NCBI GenBank assembly: GCA_026008535.1
Contig: BRKX01000009.1
Coordinates: forward strand, 62,221,720 to 62,285,719
Source of the DNA: Perilla frutescens
Taxonomy: Eukaryota; Streptophyta; Magnoliopsida; Lamiales; Lamiaceae
Direction of reading: 5' to 3'
Length of the DNA: 64,000 nt
The position numbers and the translations under genes are program-made. Shown in pieces: positions 47,335-58,179 of this stretch. The notes beneath the pieces are model-generated. The model saw only the letters and a program-made list of their open reading frames with translations. It did no database searches and was not told where the DNA came from. Within the stretch, counting starts at the first letter, position 1, and each line of letters opens with the position of its first letter.

Positions 47335-48130
47335 TGACCCGACCTTTTAATTTGTAGAAAAATAGACACCACAAAAAATTCCGACTACCAGAAACTGACG
47401 TTTCACAATAAAAATTACTCATATTCGACATTCCAAAGTTGAATTAATGTGTACACGTTGAAAAAATATTGAGACGTCACAAATTCAATGGTCGAAAAAA
47501 GTTGGGGTCGTCGAATCTACAACAAATTAAAAGATTGATTTATTATTATAATGTTATACAAATCATGTTTAAATTTCAAATGCATTCAAAAGTAACGATT
47601 CTTTTAGCAATTAACCCTATAATAAATTATACATACGTATATATTAAAAAAACTATTTGATAAAATTTGAGTGGGTGCGGGTGCCCACCAACCCCAAGGT
47701 CCATCCTTGTTGGCTTGTTGGTTATAGATTGTGTGTTTCTACTAAAATATTAAAAAAAATGACCAAAAGTAACTTAGAAAAATAAAATAAAAAAAAATGC
47801 CAAAATGGGTGCCCCTACATATAATTATTCTACATCACAATTGTTAATATGTTGGGCCATGATGTAAAATGCTGAGCTTGTCATGAATAATTGTATATAA
47901 TTAAACATATAAACAATTTCCTCATGGATCATTTATTAATAGCAATAACAGGCTACCTAATTTCCATAGGGATCAATGTGTTGATTATTAATTACTATTT
48001 GATTTTAGCTGAAAGAATCATCATTTCCTACTTTTCTAGGTTCTCTAAGATGTGATTAATAATATGAGGGCAGGGAAATCATGATTAAGCACATTTGAAA
48101 AAATAAAATAAAAAATTATTCATGTATCGA
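47335..48130. other. Intergenic DNA flanking the Athila insertion
   Basis: No gene. Sequence on both sides of the Athila element (from about 34588, AGATGGGCCCAAAA, and to about 47710, GGTCCATCCTTG) may be halves of an older transposon that Athila split. GTTGGTTAT occurs on both outer flanks. Confidence 0.35.
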
Positions 48131-48781
48131 GATAATTTCACTTTGAGTCTCGTTAGAATATGATCAAAACATGTTTAGTCTCATATCTTATGTTTTTGGT
48201 CTCATAGTTTATTAGCTCGACACTTTTGGTCTCATATCTTACACTTTTAGTCTCATAGTTTATAGTTTATTAGCTCGACACTTTTGATCCCGAGTGTTTT
48301 TTTTCCCGACATTTTTAGTTCTAAAACTAACAGTATTTTTTTCTTATATTTTTTTCGACGTTTTTTTCCGTATATTTTGTCGGGAATTTCACTGAACAAA
48401 AACCGTATATTGGCAAGAAGTTGAAATGGTTTTGTTAGGCATTTTGCTAGATATTTATTGGGCATTTTGCTTGATATTTTGTTGAATATTTTGCTGAATT
48501 TTTTTGAAATATTGTATTATTTTGTTGGATATTATGCTGAATTTTTTGCTAGATATTTTCCTCTTTTTTTTTTTCTTAATGATTTGCTGAAAAAATGAAG
48601 TCAAAATGTCATTTGAATAAATAAATAAATTGACACACACACAACACTTGAGATTAAAAATGTTAAAAAAAAACACTTGGAACTAAAAATGTCGAACTAA
48701 TACATTATAAGACAAAAAAGTAAGATACGTGATCAAAAATGTTTTGACTCTATTTTAGTGGGACTAAAAGTGAAACTATCC
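48131..48781. mobile_element. Non-autonomous inverted-repeat element
   Basis: The left end GATAATTTCACTTTGAGTC pairs with the complement of the right end (GATAGTTTCACTTTTAGTCC) for about 60 bases, through GTCAAAACAT and ATCTTA. The interior repeats TCTCATATCTTA / TTTTGCTAGATATT words and is non-coding. Similar in style to the GGTCCC foldbacks at 4768 and 13271. Confidence 0.6.
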
Positions 48782-49670
48782 CTTCATATATAATTTGCAA
48801 ATAATAATAATACTTAAATCCTCGCCTTGACTTGTTTTATTATGAGAGAGATGAATCTATATATCCCAATTTTTTATGGAACAAACATGTTTTTTTTAAG
48901 CAACATCTCATCTCTTTAATCATTTTTATTTGGACTAATTACGCTTTTCTTTTCTTTTTTCATATTGTTTCTTGAATATTTATTTACTCTCATCATATTA
49001 TTAGTTAGTTTAGATTTCTTCAAAAAGTTTAAATTTATATTTTTTGGTCATTTTTCTATATAATTTTGATGTATTTAGATATTTTTATTTAATCAAACAC
49101 GAATCATTTTTTCTTTTAATAAATAATAATGTCACAAATTGCAAATTAAACTATGTATCAATGCAAAAATAACAAATTCCATATACAATAAAATGAACCT
49201 TGAAATTGATGAATTGAAAATATTTTCTTATTAATTTAAAAATAATTACAACAGTATAACCATTCATTATGTTGAAGAAAAATATAAATTTAAAATATTT
49301 AATTTTACATAAAATTAAAAAAACTAAAAATTTAAAATCAACATGGCAATATATATTATATTTTTTATAAAATTATAATGAAAAAGTAAACATAGAATAA
49401 AATTAATCATTTTCGTTTTGTTTTCAAATTGGGGTAACGGGGAACCGGTATATTTTGATTCGAGATATCTCACTTTTACAAATGATTTCTTCTATTAAAA
49501 GAAGGGTCGGGACTACCAAAGCTCACATATCTTTGAGATTCATAGTTCTTTGAAATTTATTATATAGATTTTAGTTTAAATATTTTGCATAATCTTAATT
49601 TCATATTTACAATTTCTAATAAAATAATAATAACTATAAATATATGAGGCAAAAAAATATAGATGAAACA

Positions 49671-50689
49671 CATTCTAAGGTCCCTGTACTTTCATGTTTT
49701 ATTTCGTTAGGTCGTTAGATCATTGTACTATTTTTTTTATTTTACTGGATCCTTCTACTTTGATAATTCATTTTCTCAAGTCCCCGTACTTTTATATTTA
49801 ATTTTGATAGGTCCTTATACAATTTTTTTTATTTCAATAAGTCCTTCTACTTTTATGTTCGATATCACCAAATCCTTATTCAATGGAACAAAAAAAGTGG
49901 TTAACTTTTTCGTTATTTTAAATAATATTTTAGTTATTTATATTTTTTTATATTATTTATTTATGCATATATATATATATATAATTTATAATATGTGAGT
50001 TGATGTAGTAATATATTTAAAATAAAGTTATTATTGTCAAGACGTGCATATAATTGACCAAAGTTTACAGAAATGAAATATTTATTGCATTCGAGAATTC
50101 AAACATCTTAATTTTTAGAATTTTGGAGCTAATTTATTGTTAAATAAAAAAAAAGAAGCTTTCAATGAATGTAAATATGTATTACGTACCAATAGAATGA
50201 TTTGTATCCAATGAATTCAAGAATATTTAATATTTCCTTGAATTTAAACATGCATTAAAAAAATACAAAGCAATTGTAAATAATTTATAATAGTTTTACT
50301 ATTTTTCGTTTCTCTATTTCTTCACCGTCATAATATATTTTACATGCGTTTTTTTAGATGATCATGTGTTCAATTTAGATTTTGATATATTTTTTAATTA
50401 TTTCATCAAAGCTTCATTAGTATTTCTTTTTTAGTAAATTGGTTAGGTTAAATAACAAAAAAGTTAATTACTTTGTTAGTTGAATTAAATAAGGACTTAA
50501 TAATATCAAATGTAGAAGTAGAATGACCTATTAAAATAAAAAATTTGTAGAAGGATCTCTCAAAACAAAACAAAAATGTACAGGGATTTGAGAAAATGTA
50601 TTAGGGAAGTAGAAGGACCTCCAAAATTAAAAAAAAAATTGCATAAGGACCTATCGAAACAAAACATAAAACTACAGGACCTAAGAATG
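49671..50689. mobile_element. Foldback element with ~230-bp inverted arms
   Basis: The left arm CATTCTAAGGTCCCTGTA and the right arm (complement CATTCTTAGGTCCTGTAG) pair over about 230 bases at roughly 80% by eye, with repeated GGTCCTTCTACTT words. The core of about 550 bp is AT-rich and non-coding. GCAAAAAAATATA and GCCAAAAATATATA occur just outside the two ends and may be a target duplication. Confidence 0.65.
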
Positions 50690-50779
50690 TGCTTTGCCAA
50701 AAATATATACAGCTTACTACTTAATTACTTTAAGAGTTAATTTCATTCCTCAATTGTGTAATTAAGTAATGAAATTATA

Positions 50780-51041
50780 CTCCCTTCGTCCCATAATTAT
50801 AGTCCACTTCCCATTTTCACACAAATTAAGAAATCACATTTAATATGTATTGGAAATATACAATTTAGAATAATTATCCTATATTGCCCTTATTTTTTAC
50901 TATATTAATTACATTCATACTATATTAAATAGGGTTATATTTGTAAAAGAATATTTAAATACAATCCAAATTTAAAATAGGACTATAATTTTGGGACATC
51001 CCAAAAAAGAATAATGGACTATAATTATGGGACGGAGGGAG
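50780..51041. mobile_element. Stowaway MITE
   Basis: The ends CTCCCTTCGTCCCATAATTA and TAATTATGGGACGGAGGGAG are inverted repeats flanked by TA on both sides. Confidence 0.92.
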
Positions 51042-51459
51042 TAATAATTAAGCACTAAGGCAGAGTAAGATAAATAATATTCTCATGTGTATATGTGTAG
51101 ATGAGAATGCATATATGAGAATGCGCAGTCCACCTGTTTGATGAAAGTCCTCTGTTATGAATTGTAAAATCTAGGCGAAAATATTGCTATTCTATTTGAG
51201 AATGAGTATGGCGCATTTTTACATCTGTGGATATCCCAAAAATTTTTAAAAGACTACTTTTTGGAACGGCTGCGATTTTTTCCTCTTCATAACTAAAAGA
51301 CCATTTTCATGCATAAAGAAATTATAAAACAAATGCAGTTTCTGTACAGTTGTTTAGATAGCAGACAAGTCAAGGTCAATAATTGATATACGAAATATAT
51401 GTCTGTTTATGTTTTCTGGTTTAGTGAGTTAAGTGAGGCAAATTCTTGACTTGCTTCTG

Positions 51460-51855
51460 GCTGAAATAGTTTGATTGAGCTCTTAACAGGTACACTTCAC
51501 CACTCTTCAATCTTTTAGCTGAACTTTTTTTTTTCTTTTGACTCACCATTCTTTGTTCTTCAATCATTTTGCAGTACTTGGTTTTTTGTTTTTTTGGATA
51601 AGAAACATATGAATTATTAGGAAATAGTTTGATTATGTTCTTCAACAGGTAACTAACCATTCTCTGTCCTTCAATCCTTTTCTGAACTTGTTTTTTTTAG
51701 ATCAGAAGCAAATGAAGTAATAGAAAATAGTTGGATTATATCCTCAAAAGGTAACTCACGATCCTTTTTCTGAACTTTTTTTCTTTGTTTTTTTGGATAA
51801 GAAACAGATGAATTATTAGAAAGGGATGAGAAATCCTCAAAAAGGGGAAATCATC
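51460..51855 (+). repeat. Imperfect tandem repeats in the leader region of the DUF4220 gene
   Basis: A unit of roughly 100-160 bases recurs about four times. Each unit has GAAATAGTTTGATT-like text, a CAACAGGTAACT-like site (near 51490, 51645, 51750 and, worn, 51840), then CTTCAATCCTTTTCTGAAC and GGATAAGAAACA. The equivalent leader of the second DUF4220 copy (59788-59830) has one such unit, with CAACAGGTACCT. Confidence 0.65.
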
Positions 51856-52131
51856 CTAACTACAGATACACTTGTTTGAGCTAATGAAAGTTGTTGATAG
51901 GTCTAGCTTGTAAATGTTAGACTTGGTGAAAACATGAGTGCTGAGGTTCAATACTGCAATCTCCTGTAGCTTTGATGAACTGAATTCTTTGTTGTTTGTG
52001 TATAAAAAAGTTTGAAGCAAACTTGTTTGGTTATTTTGGTTGTGAAACTGTGGCTGACATGAAAATGGATTGTGTTTTGCCTAAAATGACTAGTGGCTAG
52101 TGCTTTGATTGTGGTGGAGAAGAGGAGGCTT

Positions 52132-54141
52132 ATGAAACTACTTCCAGACAGTTGGATCGAATTCTTGAACAAATGGGAAATAAGGGTGTTCATTATCATC
52201 AGCCTCATGTTGCAGATTTTGCTGAGCACATTGGGGAATCGCAGGAAGTATGTATGCAAACTTTGGATCAGAATCATCCTCTGGTGTGCTTACTTATTAG
52301 CAGATTGGCTGGCTGTCGTGTCGCTTGGCATCATTGCCAAGAACACTCTTTCTGAATGCCAGAAACCTAGGAATGAGAATGACCTGATGTGGTTTTGGGC
52401 TCAATTCTTTCTGCTGCATTTAGGCGGCCCCGACTCCATCACAGCCTATTCTCTTGAAGATAATGAACTCTGGCTGAGGCATTTGGTGGGGATGGTGATT
52501 CAAGCTGGTCTTGCTTTCTATGTGTTACTTTTTGCTTTCCCAGGTTCTCATTGGCTTCCTTCTTTGAGTCTACTTATCTTTATAGCCGGTATGATCAAGT
52601 ATGGAGAGCGCTTGTCCACACTTTTTGCAGCTAGTAGTGAGAATTTTCGAGACTCATTGCTTCCAGAGCCTGATCCTGGCCCCAACTACGCTAAATTCAT
52701 GGAAGAATTCACTCTGAAGAAGTTGGAAGGGTTTTATGTTGGGGTGGATGAGGTTAAAGAAATCTCTGTTCTTGCTCAGGATGACTCCCCCGACGGACCT
52801 GTGATACGTAAAGCTTATGACCTGTTCTTGACATTCAAGCGCCTCTTTGCAGGCGCGATCTTGAGTTTTCAAGATCGAGACAGCAGCCAATCCTACTTCA
52901 AGAATTTGTCTGCAGGGAAGGAGGCTTTTGATGTTGTTGAGATTGAGCTTGGCTTCATGTTCGACGTGCTGTACACGAAGGCATCAATCGTGTACAATGT
53001 ATGTGGCTATGTCCTCCGAGGGATCACTTTCTCTTTCACTCTCTTCTCCTGGATGACCTTCTGGTACAGGTGTGAGAGGAGGAAGTACACTACGCTCGAC
53101 TTGGTGATCACTCACTTGTTGCTTGGGGTGGCTACTTTCTTAGAGATGTATGGTGTTTGGATTCTCATATGCTCGGATTGGACTAGTAATAGGCTGAGCA
53201 GAGGTTGGAATACCACTTGTTTTGGTCGATTGATTCGATGGTTTCAGCAGCCAAATAGAAAGAGGTGGTCCAAGAAAATGGCTCAACACAATCTACTTGA
53301 TCTTTGTGTTAGGCACAAATCTGCAGTGTGCCCAAGAAGCCTCAAGTTTCTTTGCAGACTTACTAAAATAGATAGTTTCATTGAAAAGCAATGGCGCAAG
53401 TCCTTCGTCGACGTCTCCACAGAGCTACAAATCCTGCTATTCGATGAGTTAAAACTCTACATTAGTGATTCTAATCCTGCATTGTCTATGGGGAGCAGAA
53501 AGGGAAGTTTTACTCTGAAAAACTATAGCTCTCTCCCTCATGATTTGATTGAGGAGAGAGAGTTTGATCAGAGAATCCTTCTCTGGCACATTGCCACAGA
53601 CATCTGCTACTCCTCGAAATGGGATGATGAAGCCAACAACAACACAGACTGCAGTCACAAAGAGATCAGCAAGCACATATCTGATTACATGCTGTATCTT
53701 CTCATGGTGTGCCCTTCCATGCTGCCAATCGGGATCGGGATGATCAGGTTCCGCGACACGTGTGCAGAAGCCAGAGAGTTTCTAAGAGAGAGGCACACGA
53801 TATCCGGGAAACTCGAGGCCTGCCAGAAGCTGCTTGAGGTGAACACCGGAGTAGCACCGCGTATAGTGAAGGGGGACCGGAGCAAATCCGTGCTGTTTGA
53901 TGCCTGCATACTGGCTAAGGCTCTGGTAGAAAGGGGACAGATGTGGGAAATCATAAGCAAAGTGTGGGTGGAGATGTTAGCGCAGGCCGCCACACATTGC
54001 AGCGGCAGCCACCACGCCCGCCAGCTTCGGAAGGGAGGAGAGCTTCTCACTCATGTTTGGCTTCTCATGGCTCATTTAGGCATCACAGAGCAGTTTCAGA
54101 TCTCTCAAGGCCATGCTAGAGCTAAGCTCATTGTGAAATAG
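52132..54141 (+). CDS. DUF4220/DUF594 membrane protein
   Basis: A single exon of 669 residues from ATG 52132 (MKLLPDSWIEFLNKWEIR) to TAG 54141. The frame stays open upstream to 52090, but only GTG is available there, after a TGA at 52087-52089, and family members begin at this MxLLP segment. The N-terminal half is DUF4220, with several hydrophobic helices (for example VFIIISLMLQILLSTLGNRR, LLADWLAVVSLGII and HWLPSLSLLIFIAGMIKYGER). The C-terminus is DUF594 (VLFDACILAKALVE, then HHARQLRKGGELLTHVWLLM). The biochemical function of this plant family is unknown. A close paralogue lies at 60232-62186, with an NLR gene between them. Confidence 0.88.
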   Translation: MKLLPDSWIEFLNKWEIRVFIIISLMLQILLSTLGNRRKYVCKLWIRIILWCAYLLADWLAVVSLGIIAKNTLSECQKPRNENDLMWFWAQFFLLHLGGPDSITAYSLEDNELWLRHLVGMVIQAGLAFYVLLFAFPGSHWLPSLSLLIFIAGMIKYGERLSTLFAASSENFRDSLLPEPDPGPNYAKFMEEFTLKKLEGFYVGVDEVKEISVLAQDDSPDGPVIRKAYDLFLTFKRLFAGAILSFQDRDSSQSYFKNLSAGKEAFDVVEIELGFMFDVLYTKASIVYNVCGYVLRGITFSFTLFSWMTFWYRCERRKYTTLDLVITHLLLGVATFLEMYGVWILICSDWTSNRLSRGWNTTCFGRLIRWFQQPNRKRWSKKMAQHNLLDLCVRHKSAVCPRSLKFLCRLTKIDSFIEKQWRKSFVDVSTELQILLFDELKLYISDSNPALSMGSRKGSFTLKNYSSLPHDLIEEREFDQRILLWHIATDICYSSKWDDEANNNTDCSHKEISKHISDYMLYLLMVCPSMLPIGIGMIRFRDTCAEAREFLRERHTISGKLEACQKLLEVNTGVAPRIVKGDRSKSVLFDACILAKALVERGQMWEIISKVWVEMLAQAATHCSGSHHARQLRKGGELLTHVWLLMAHLGITEQFQISQGHARAKLIVK

Positions 54142-54785
54142 CTTCTTACATCTTAGTTATTATGTACTAGTAATTTGTAATGATAAATTTTTCAAGAATG
54201 AGGTTATAAGGTGCTACTGTTTTATAATTTATATGTGTTTGAACCAAAACTCAAGCAATGGACATCGATGGCAATGGCAGAAATGTTGTCGATAGTTTTG
54301 CTATTACTTTCGACTCGTATGTTTCTAATCATGGTATCCTTTAATTTGTGATTTTCAAAGCAGAGTTGAGAGCTAAAGAAAGTTGAATCTTGAAATTATT
54401 GATTTTGGTTGCTAGTGTAATACCTCATTCTCCATTAGACCTTTTACCTATTTTGTTTTTATTATAACTACAAGAACTAAACGACTTAATATGAATGATT
54501 TGTATAAAATTTGACCCTACATAGTACATAATATGAATGGATCGTTTTACTGTACGTGGAAATAATGACTTTGTGTAACAAAGATATGAGGAAATATGTA
54601 AAACAATGCCCCAACAATGGGGCCAATCCAATAACCATGTCTTGTCTTCATTGAAAGAGAAATAACGATTAAATGCCAACACCTACATCAATAATTGAAT
54701 CTACACCTTCAACTCCAACCATTTTTTATCATGTTCCACATGCAGTGTCTCATCCTCTTCTGTTCGATGAAAATGGCTAGCAAAG

Positions 54786-54789
<4 letters not shown>

Positions 54790-54831
<42 letters not shown>
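54790..54831. repeat. (CT)n microsatellite upstream of the NLR gene
   Basis: About 21 CT units, some 250 bases before the NLR start and possibly in its 5' UTR. Confidence 0.95.
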
Positions 54832-54832
<1 letters not shown>

Positions 54833-55077
54833 CAACAGCATAAACTCCATTCATTTATTTCATCACAGCACAGCCTGTGATCAATTAAATACTGTACTTT
54901 CACTTTTCTTCAAAACTCACAAGCCCTCTTTAAACTTAGTGATCAAGAAGAACCTTCGTTCTCCTTGAAAGCTAGGAATTTGTGTTTACACTTGTTGTTC
55001 CAAGACACCATATCCAGTTGATTGCCCTCTTTAAACTTTGTGATCAAGAAGCTCCAACAATTTCCTTCAAAGACTCC

Positions 55078-57906
55078 ATGGGTGAGAAAATGGCTGTTGA
55101 TGCAGTTGCATCTGTGGTGCTCCAGAAACTTAGGAACTTGCTGGTCGATGAGTCCTTCGCGAGCAACCGAATAATCGGCCACCGGCTCACGCGGATGCAG
55201 GAGGCCCTCGAGGAAACGAGGAGCTCCTTCGTTAAAGCTACTGGTGAGGAAACAAACACTGAAGAAGTCAAGAGATGGAAGGAAGATTACCTCCGCCATC
55301 TCTACTCTGTGGAGGACTCAATTGAGTCATTCGCCCTTCGCTTCACCCGCAGTAGGAAGAGGTTGGGATTCCTCATGAATCATGCTCTCTTCCTGAGAAA
55401 ACTCACAGCTATGAAAATGCTTAGCAATAAACTGCACAATATTCAGACAGAAGTTAAGAAGCTCGATCTTGGAGGGACCAGCAACAGAGTGAAAAAAGAT
55501 GAAGAAAACGTCAAAGGATCAGCAACAGAAGAGGAAGAAGAGAAGACGCAGACTTCACTTCCTGCCATCAATGAAGAAACTGATGGTCTGATTCTAACCA
55601 CACAGACACAGGGAAGCCCAAGAGATCTGTCGCACTCGCAGGATCATGCTTCACTCATGCGAGAGCGGTTGCAGCATTCCAAGCTCATGTATAGTTATTC
55701 CTACAATGAGGAAGAACTATCCATTGTTGTATGCCAACAGAAGGTGGCCGAACTTGGGAAGAGGCTGGTAAACTCTGACGACTGGATCATCTCGCTTGTA
55801 GGCGAGCCCGGCTCAGGCAAGACAATGCTGGCTCGTGCTGTTTATGGGAACAGAACCATCAACAGCACGTTCATGCTTGCTGCTTGGGCAAACATTTTCA
55901 AGGAATCGGAAATGACAGACATCTTGCACAGCTTGCTGAACCAGGTCACGAAATCGGAGGCACAGGATTGTGAAATCACTCAGGACTGTCGCAGAGACAA
56001 GCTCTCAAAGGAATTGATGAATAGGAAATATTTGATCGTGCTGGATGGAGTTCAGACTTCAGCTCAATGGGAAAGTCTTAAAGATGCTTTCCCAGATCAA
56101 CAAAACGGAAGCAAGATAATCCTTACTACTTGTGACAAACAAGTAGCGAAGCATGCTGATCCAATGAGGCAGCCATATAATTTGGAGGAGCTGGATCCTG
56201 AAGAGAGCTGGACTTTGTTCATGAGAAAGGCGGGCTTACAAGCAGATCCAGAAGATTCTTCACTCAAGAAGGGAGTTGATGAGGTGTGCCGGAGGCTGCC
56301 CTTGAATATTGTTCTGCTCGGTAGTCTGTTCTCAGTCAAAGTGAAACAGCAATGGTCCAAAACACTCAACACCCTTAAGAAAGGGCAAGACTCGGACATT
56401 TTCAAGTTGAGTTACAACGATCTGGATCCCCATTTGAAACTCTGTCTGATCTACATGACACTGTTTCCGAAAGAAGTCAACATTCCAGTCAGGAGGCTAC
56501 AACGCTTGTGGCTTGCTGAGGGATTTGTTAAACAACCACAGAAACAAGAAGAGTTGCCAGAAGATGCGGCCCAAGAGTATTTTGAAAGTCTGGTTAAGCG
56601 CAGCTTGATATTGGTTTCTAAACAGCGGTCAGATGAAAGTGCTAGAAGGTGCCGGTTGCAAGGTGCCCTTCATGACCTCTTGTTGAAACAGGCTCAAGAT
56701 ATCTGTCTTTTTCATGTTCATCCTGCATCAGATCCACAGTTGGGTACGCGGAGGCTAATTGAGTATGCTGATGCCGGGAATCGTCCATTTGAGACTTCTC
56801 AAATTAAAAAAGTGAGGTCTTACATATCTTTCAAATTACAGAAAAAGGATACTCCAGCAACGCATGTAAGCTCTCTTCTTAGCAACATGGTAGGCAAGGG
56901 GCTCGGATTGCTGAGGGTTCTTGATCTTGAAGGAGTGTACAGACCTAGTTTGCCTGAGAATCTAGGCGACTTGTTTCATTTGAGGTATTTGGGATTGAGG
57001 TGGACTTTCTTGGACAAACTTCCCAAATCTGTAGGAGAACTCCTCTATCTTGAAACATTAGACCTGAAGCATACACGCATAGATAAAATCCCAGCCGCCA
57101 TTTGGAAACTGAAGAATCTCCGGCATCTCAATCTGGATGAAGTTCATCTAGACAAGGATACGGTTCTGCACTTGCGCGGGTCCTTGCCCGAACTCTTGAC
57201 TCTCTGGGGATTATCAGTCAGCCACGAGAGCCCGATCAAAAATGGTTTGAGCAAGTTGAAAGACCTCAGAGAATTAGGCATCTCTTTCCGTTCAATCAAT
57301 TGCAGTCACGATACTGAAGAACCTAAAAAAGCTTTGGTGGAGTGGATTTCCAAGCTGACAGATCTTCAATCATTGAGGTTGCGATCCCTAGATGATTCCG
57401 GCAATCCTGCACATCTTAGTTTAGAGCCATTTTCAGGCTTGACAAAACTTTCTCACATGAAGTTACTGGGGGAGCTGCAACAGCTTCCTCCCGTCCAAGA
57501 TTTCCCACCTCATATTAAGGTTCTCACGCTATCACTGTCATATCTAAACGAGGATCCCATGCCAATCCTTGGAAAACTCCCAGATTTAACAGTTTTAAGG
57601 CTGCTTGGAAACTCATACACCGGGGAGCCAATGGTCTGCAAGAGTGGCACATTTAAGAGTCTTAAGGTCCTGAAACTCTGGGTGCTCGAAAATCTCAAGC
57701 AATGGGAAGTGGAAGACGGTGCCATGGAGAAACTCGAAGAGGTCAATATCAGACGTTGCTCCAATCTGGAAAACTTTCCCCACAGCCTATTGCAGCAGAA
57801 AACTTTCAAGGAATTAATCTTGAACAACATGCCCCCTACATTTAAGGCAAAGATCGACAACAACTATCAGTTTAAGGTCTCCACCAAAGATTTTGTGGAC
57901 ATCTAA
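55078..57906 (+). CDS. CC-NB-ARC-LRR immune receptor (CNL), Rx-N type
   Basis: An intronless gene of 942 residues from ATG 55078 (MGEKMAVDAVASVVLQKL). An upstream in-frame ATG at 54982 would add 32 residues unlike any NLR start. The Rx-like coiled-coil domain carries VEDSIESFALRF in the EDVID position. Then comes an acidic linker (about 135-230), P-loop GEPGSGKT (about 242), kinase-2 KYLIVLDGV (about 317), GSKIILTT, the GLPL-equivalent RRLPLNIVLLG, CLIYMTLFPKE (RNBS-D) and LHD (about 530) where MHD is usual. LRRs run from about 620 (LRVLDLEGVYRPSLPENLGD, FHLRYLGLRWTFLDKLPKSV) to the end. Expected role: intracellular recognition of pathogen effectors. All nucleotide-binding motifs appear intact. 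An extra ATG (MAVDAV) at 55090 is an alternative start. Confidence 0.92.
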   Translation: MGEKMAVDAVASVVLQKLRNLLVDESFASNRIIGHRLTRMQEALEETRSSFVKATGEETNTEEVKRWKEDYLRHLYSVEDSIESFALRFTRSRKRLGFLMNHALFLRKLTAMKMLSNKLHNIQTEVKKLDLGGTSNRVKKDEENVKGSATEEEEEKTQTSLPAINEETDGLILTTQTQGSPRDLSHSQDHASLMRERLQHSKLMYSYSYNEEELSIVVCQQKVAELGKRLVNSDDWIISLVGEPGSGKTMLARAVYGNRTINSTFMLAAWANIFKESEMTDILHSLLNQVTKSEAQDCEITQDCRRDKLSKELMNRKYLIVLDGVQTSAQWESLKDAFPDQQNGSKIILTTCDKQVAKHADPMRQPYNLEELDPEESWTLFMRKAGLQADPEDSSLKKGVDEVCRRLPLNIVLLGSLFSVKVKQQWSKTLNTLKKGQDSDIFKLSYNDLDPHLKLCLIYMTLFPKEVNIPVRRLQRLWLAEGFVKQPQKQEELPEDAAQEYFESLVKRSLILVSKQRSDESARRCRLQGALHDLLLKQAQDICLFHVHPASDPQLGTRRLIEYADAGNRPFETSQIKKVRSYISFKLQKKDTPATHVSSLLSNMVGKGLGLLRVLDLEGVYRPSLPENLGDLFHLRYLGLRWTFLDKLPKSVGELLYLETLDLKHTRIDKIPAAIWKLKNLRHLNLDEVHLDKDTVLHLRGSLPELLTLWGLSVSHESPIKNGLSKLKDLRELGISFRSINCSHDTEEPKKALVEWISKLTDLQSLRLRSLDDSGNPAHLSLEPFSGLTKLSHMKLLGELQQLPPVQDFPPHIKVLTLSLSYLNEDPMPILGKLPDLTVLRLLGNSYTGEPMVCKSGTFKSLKVLKLWVLENLKQWEVEDGAMEKLEEVNIRRCSNLENFPHSLLQQKTFKELILNNMPPTFKAKIDNNYQFKVSTKDFVDI

Positions 57907-58142
57907 GAGCTGATGATTTCGATGATTCTTTGAAGTTTGTACCAGCTTTTCATATCAAGCGATTCATGTATGCAAAAGATGTATTTTCTCTTCACTAGGA
58001 TTGTTTAACAATCATATTGGCCGTGCTGAATGAAAATTTTATTTTTCAAAAGGAAAGTTAAATTCTACAGCATAGTTCTTCCTTTGCATAAACTGAACTC
58101 GATCTAAAACGCATTCCTAGATGTCGAAGTGTGAAGTTATTT

Positions 58143-58179
58143 TGCTGTCATAATTCTACTTGATAGAATTATGACAGCA
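58143..58179. repeat. Perfect 16-bp hairpin downstream of the NLR gene
   Basis: TGCTGTCATAATTCTA, a 5-base loop CTTGA, then the exact complement TAGAATTATGACAGCA. It lies about 240 bases past the NLR stop. Confidence 0.85.

Noticed and set aside
52093..52131. Upstream start of the DUF4220 protein at a GTG
   Set aside because: Plants rarely start at GTG, and the ATG at 52132 gives the N-terminus seen in the paralogue and family.
54982..55077. N-terminal extension of the NLR from ATG 54982
   Set aside because: The 32 extra residues are unlike any coiled-coil start, and the region carries a leader duplication.
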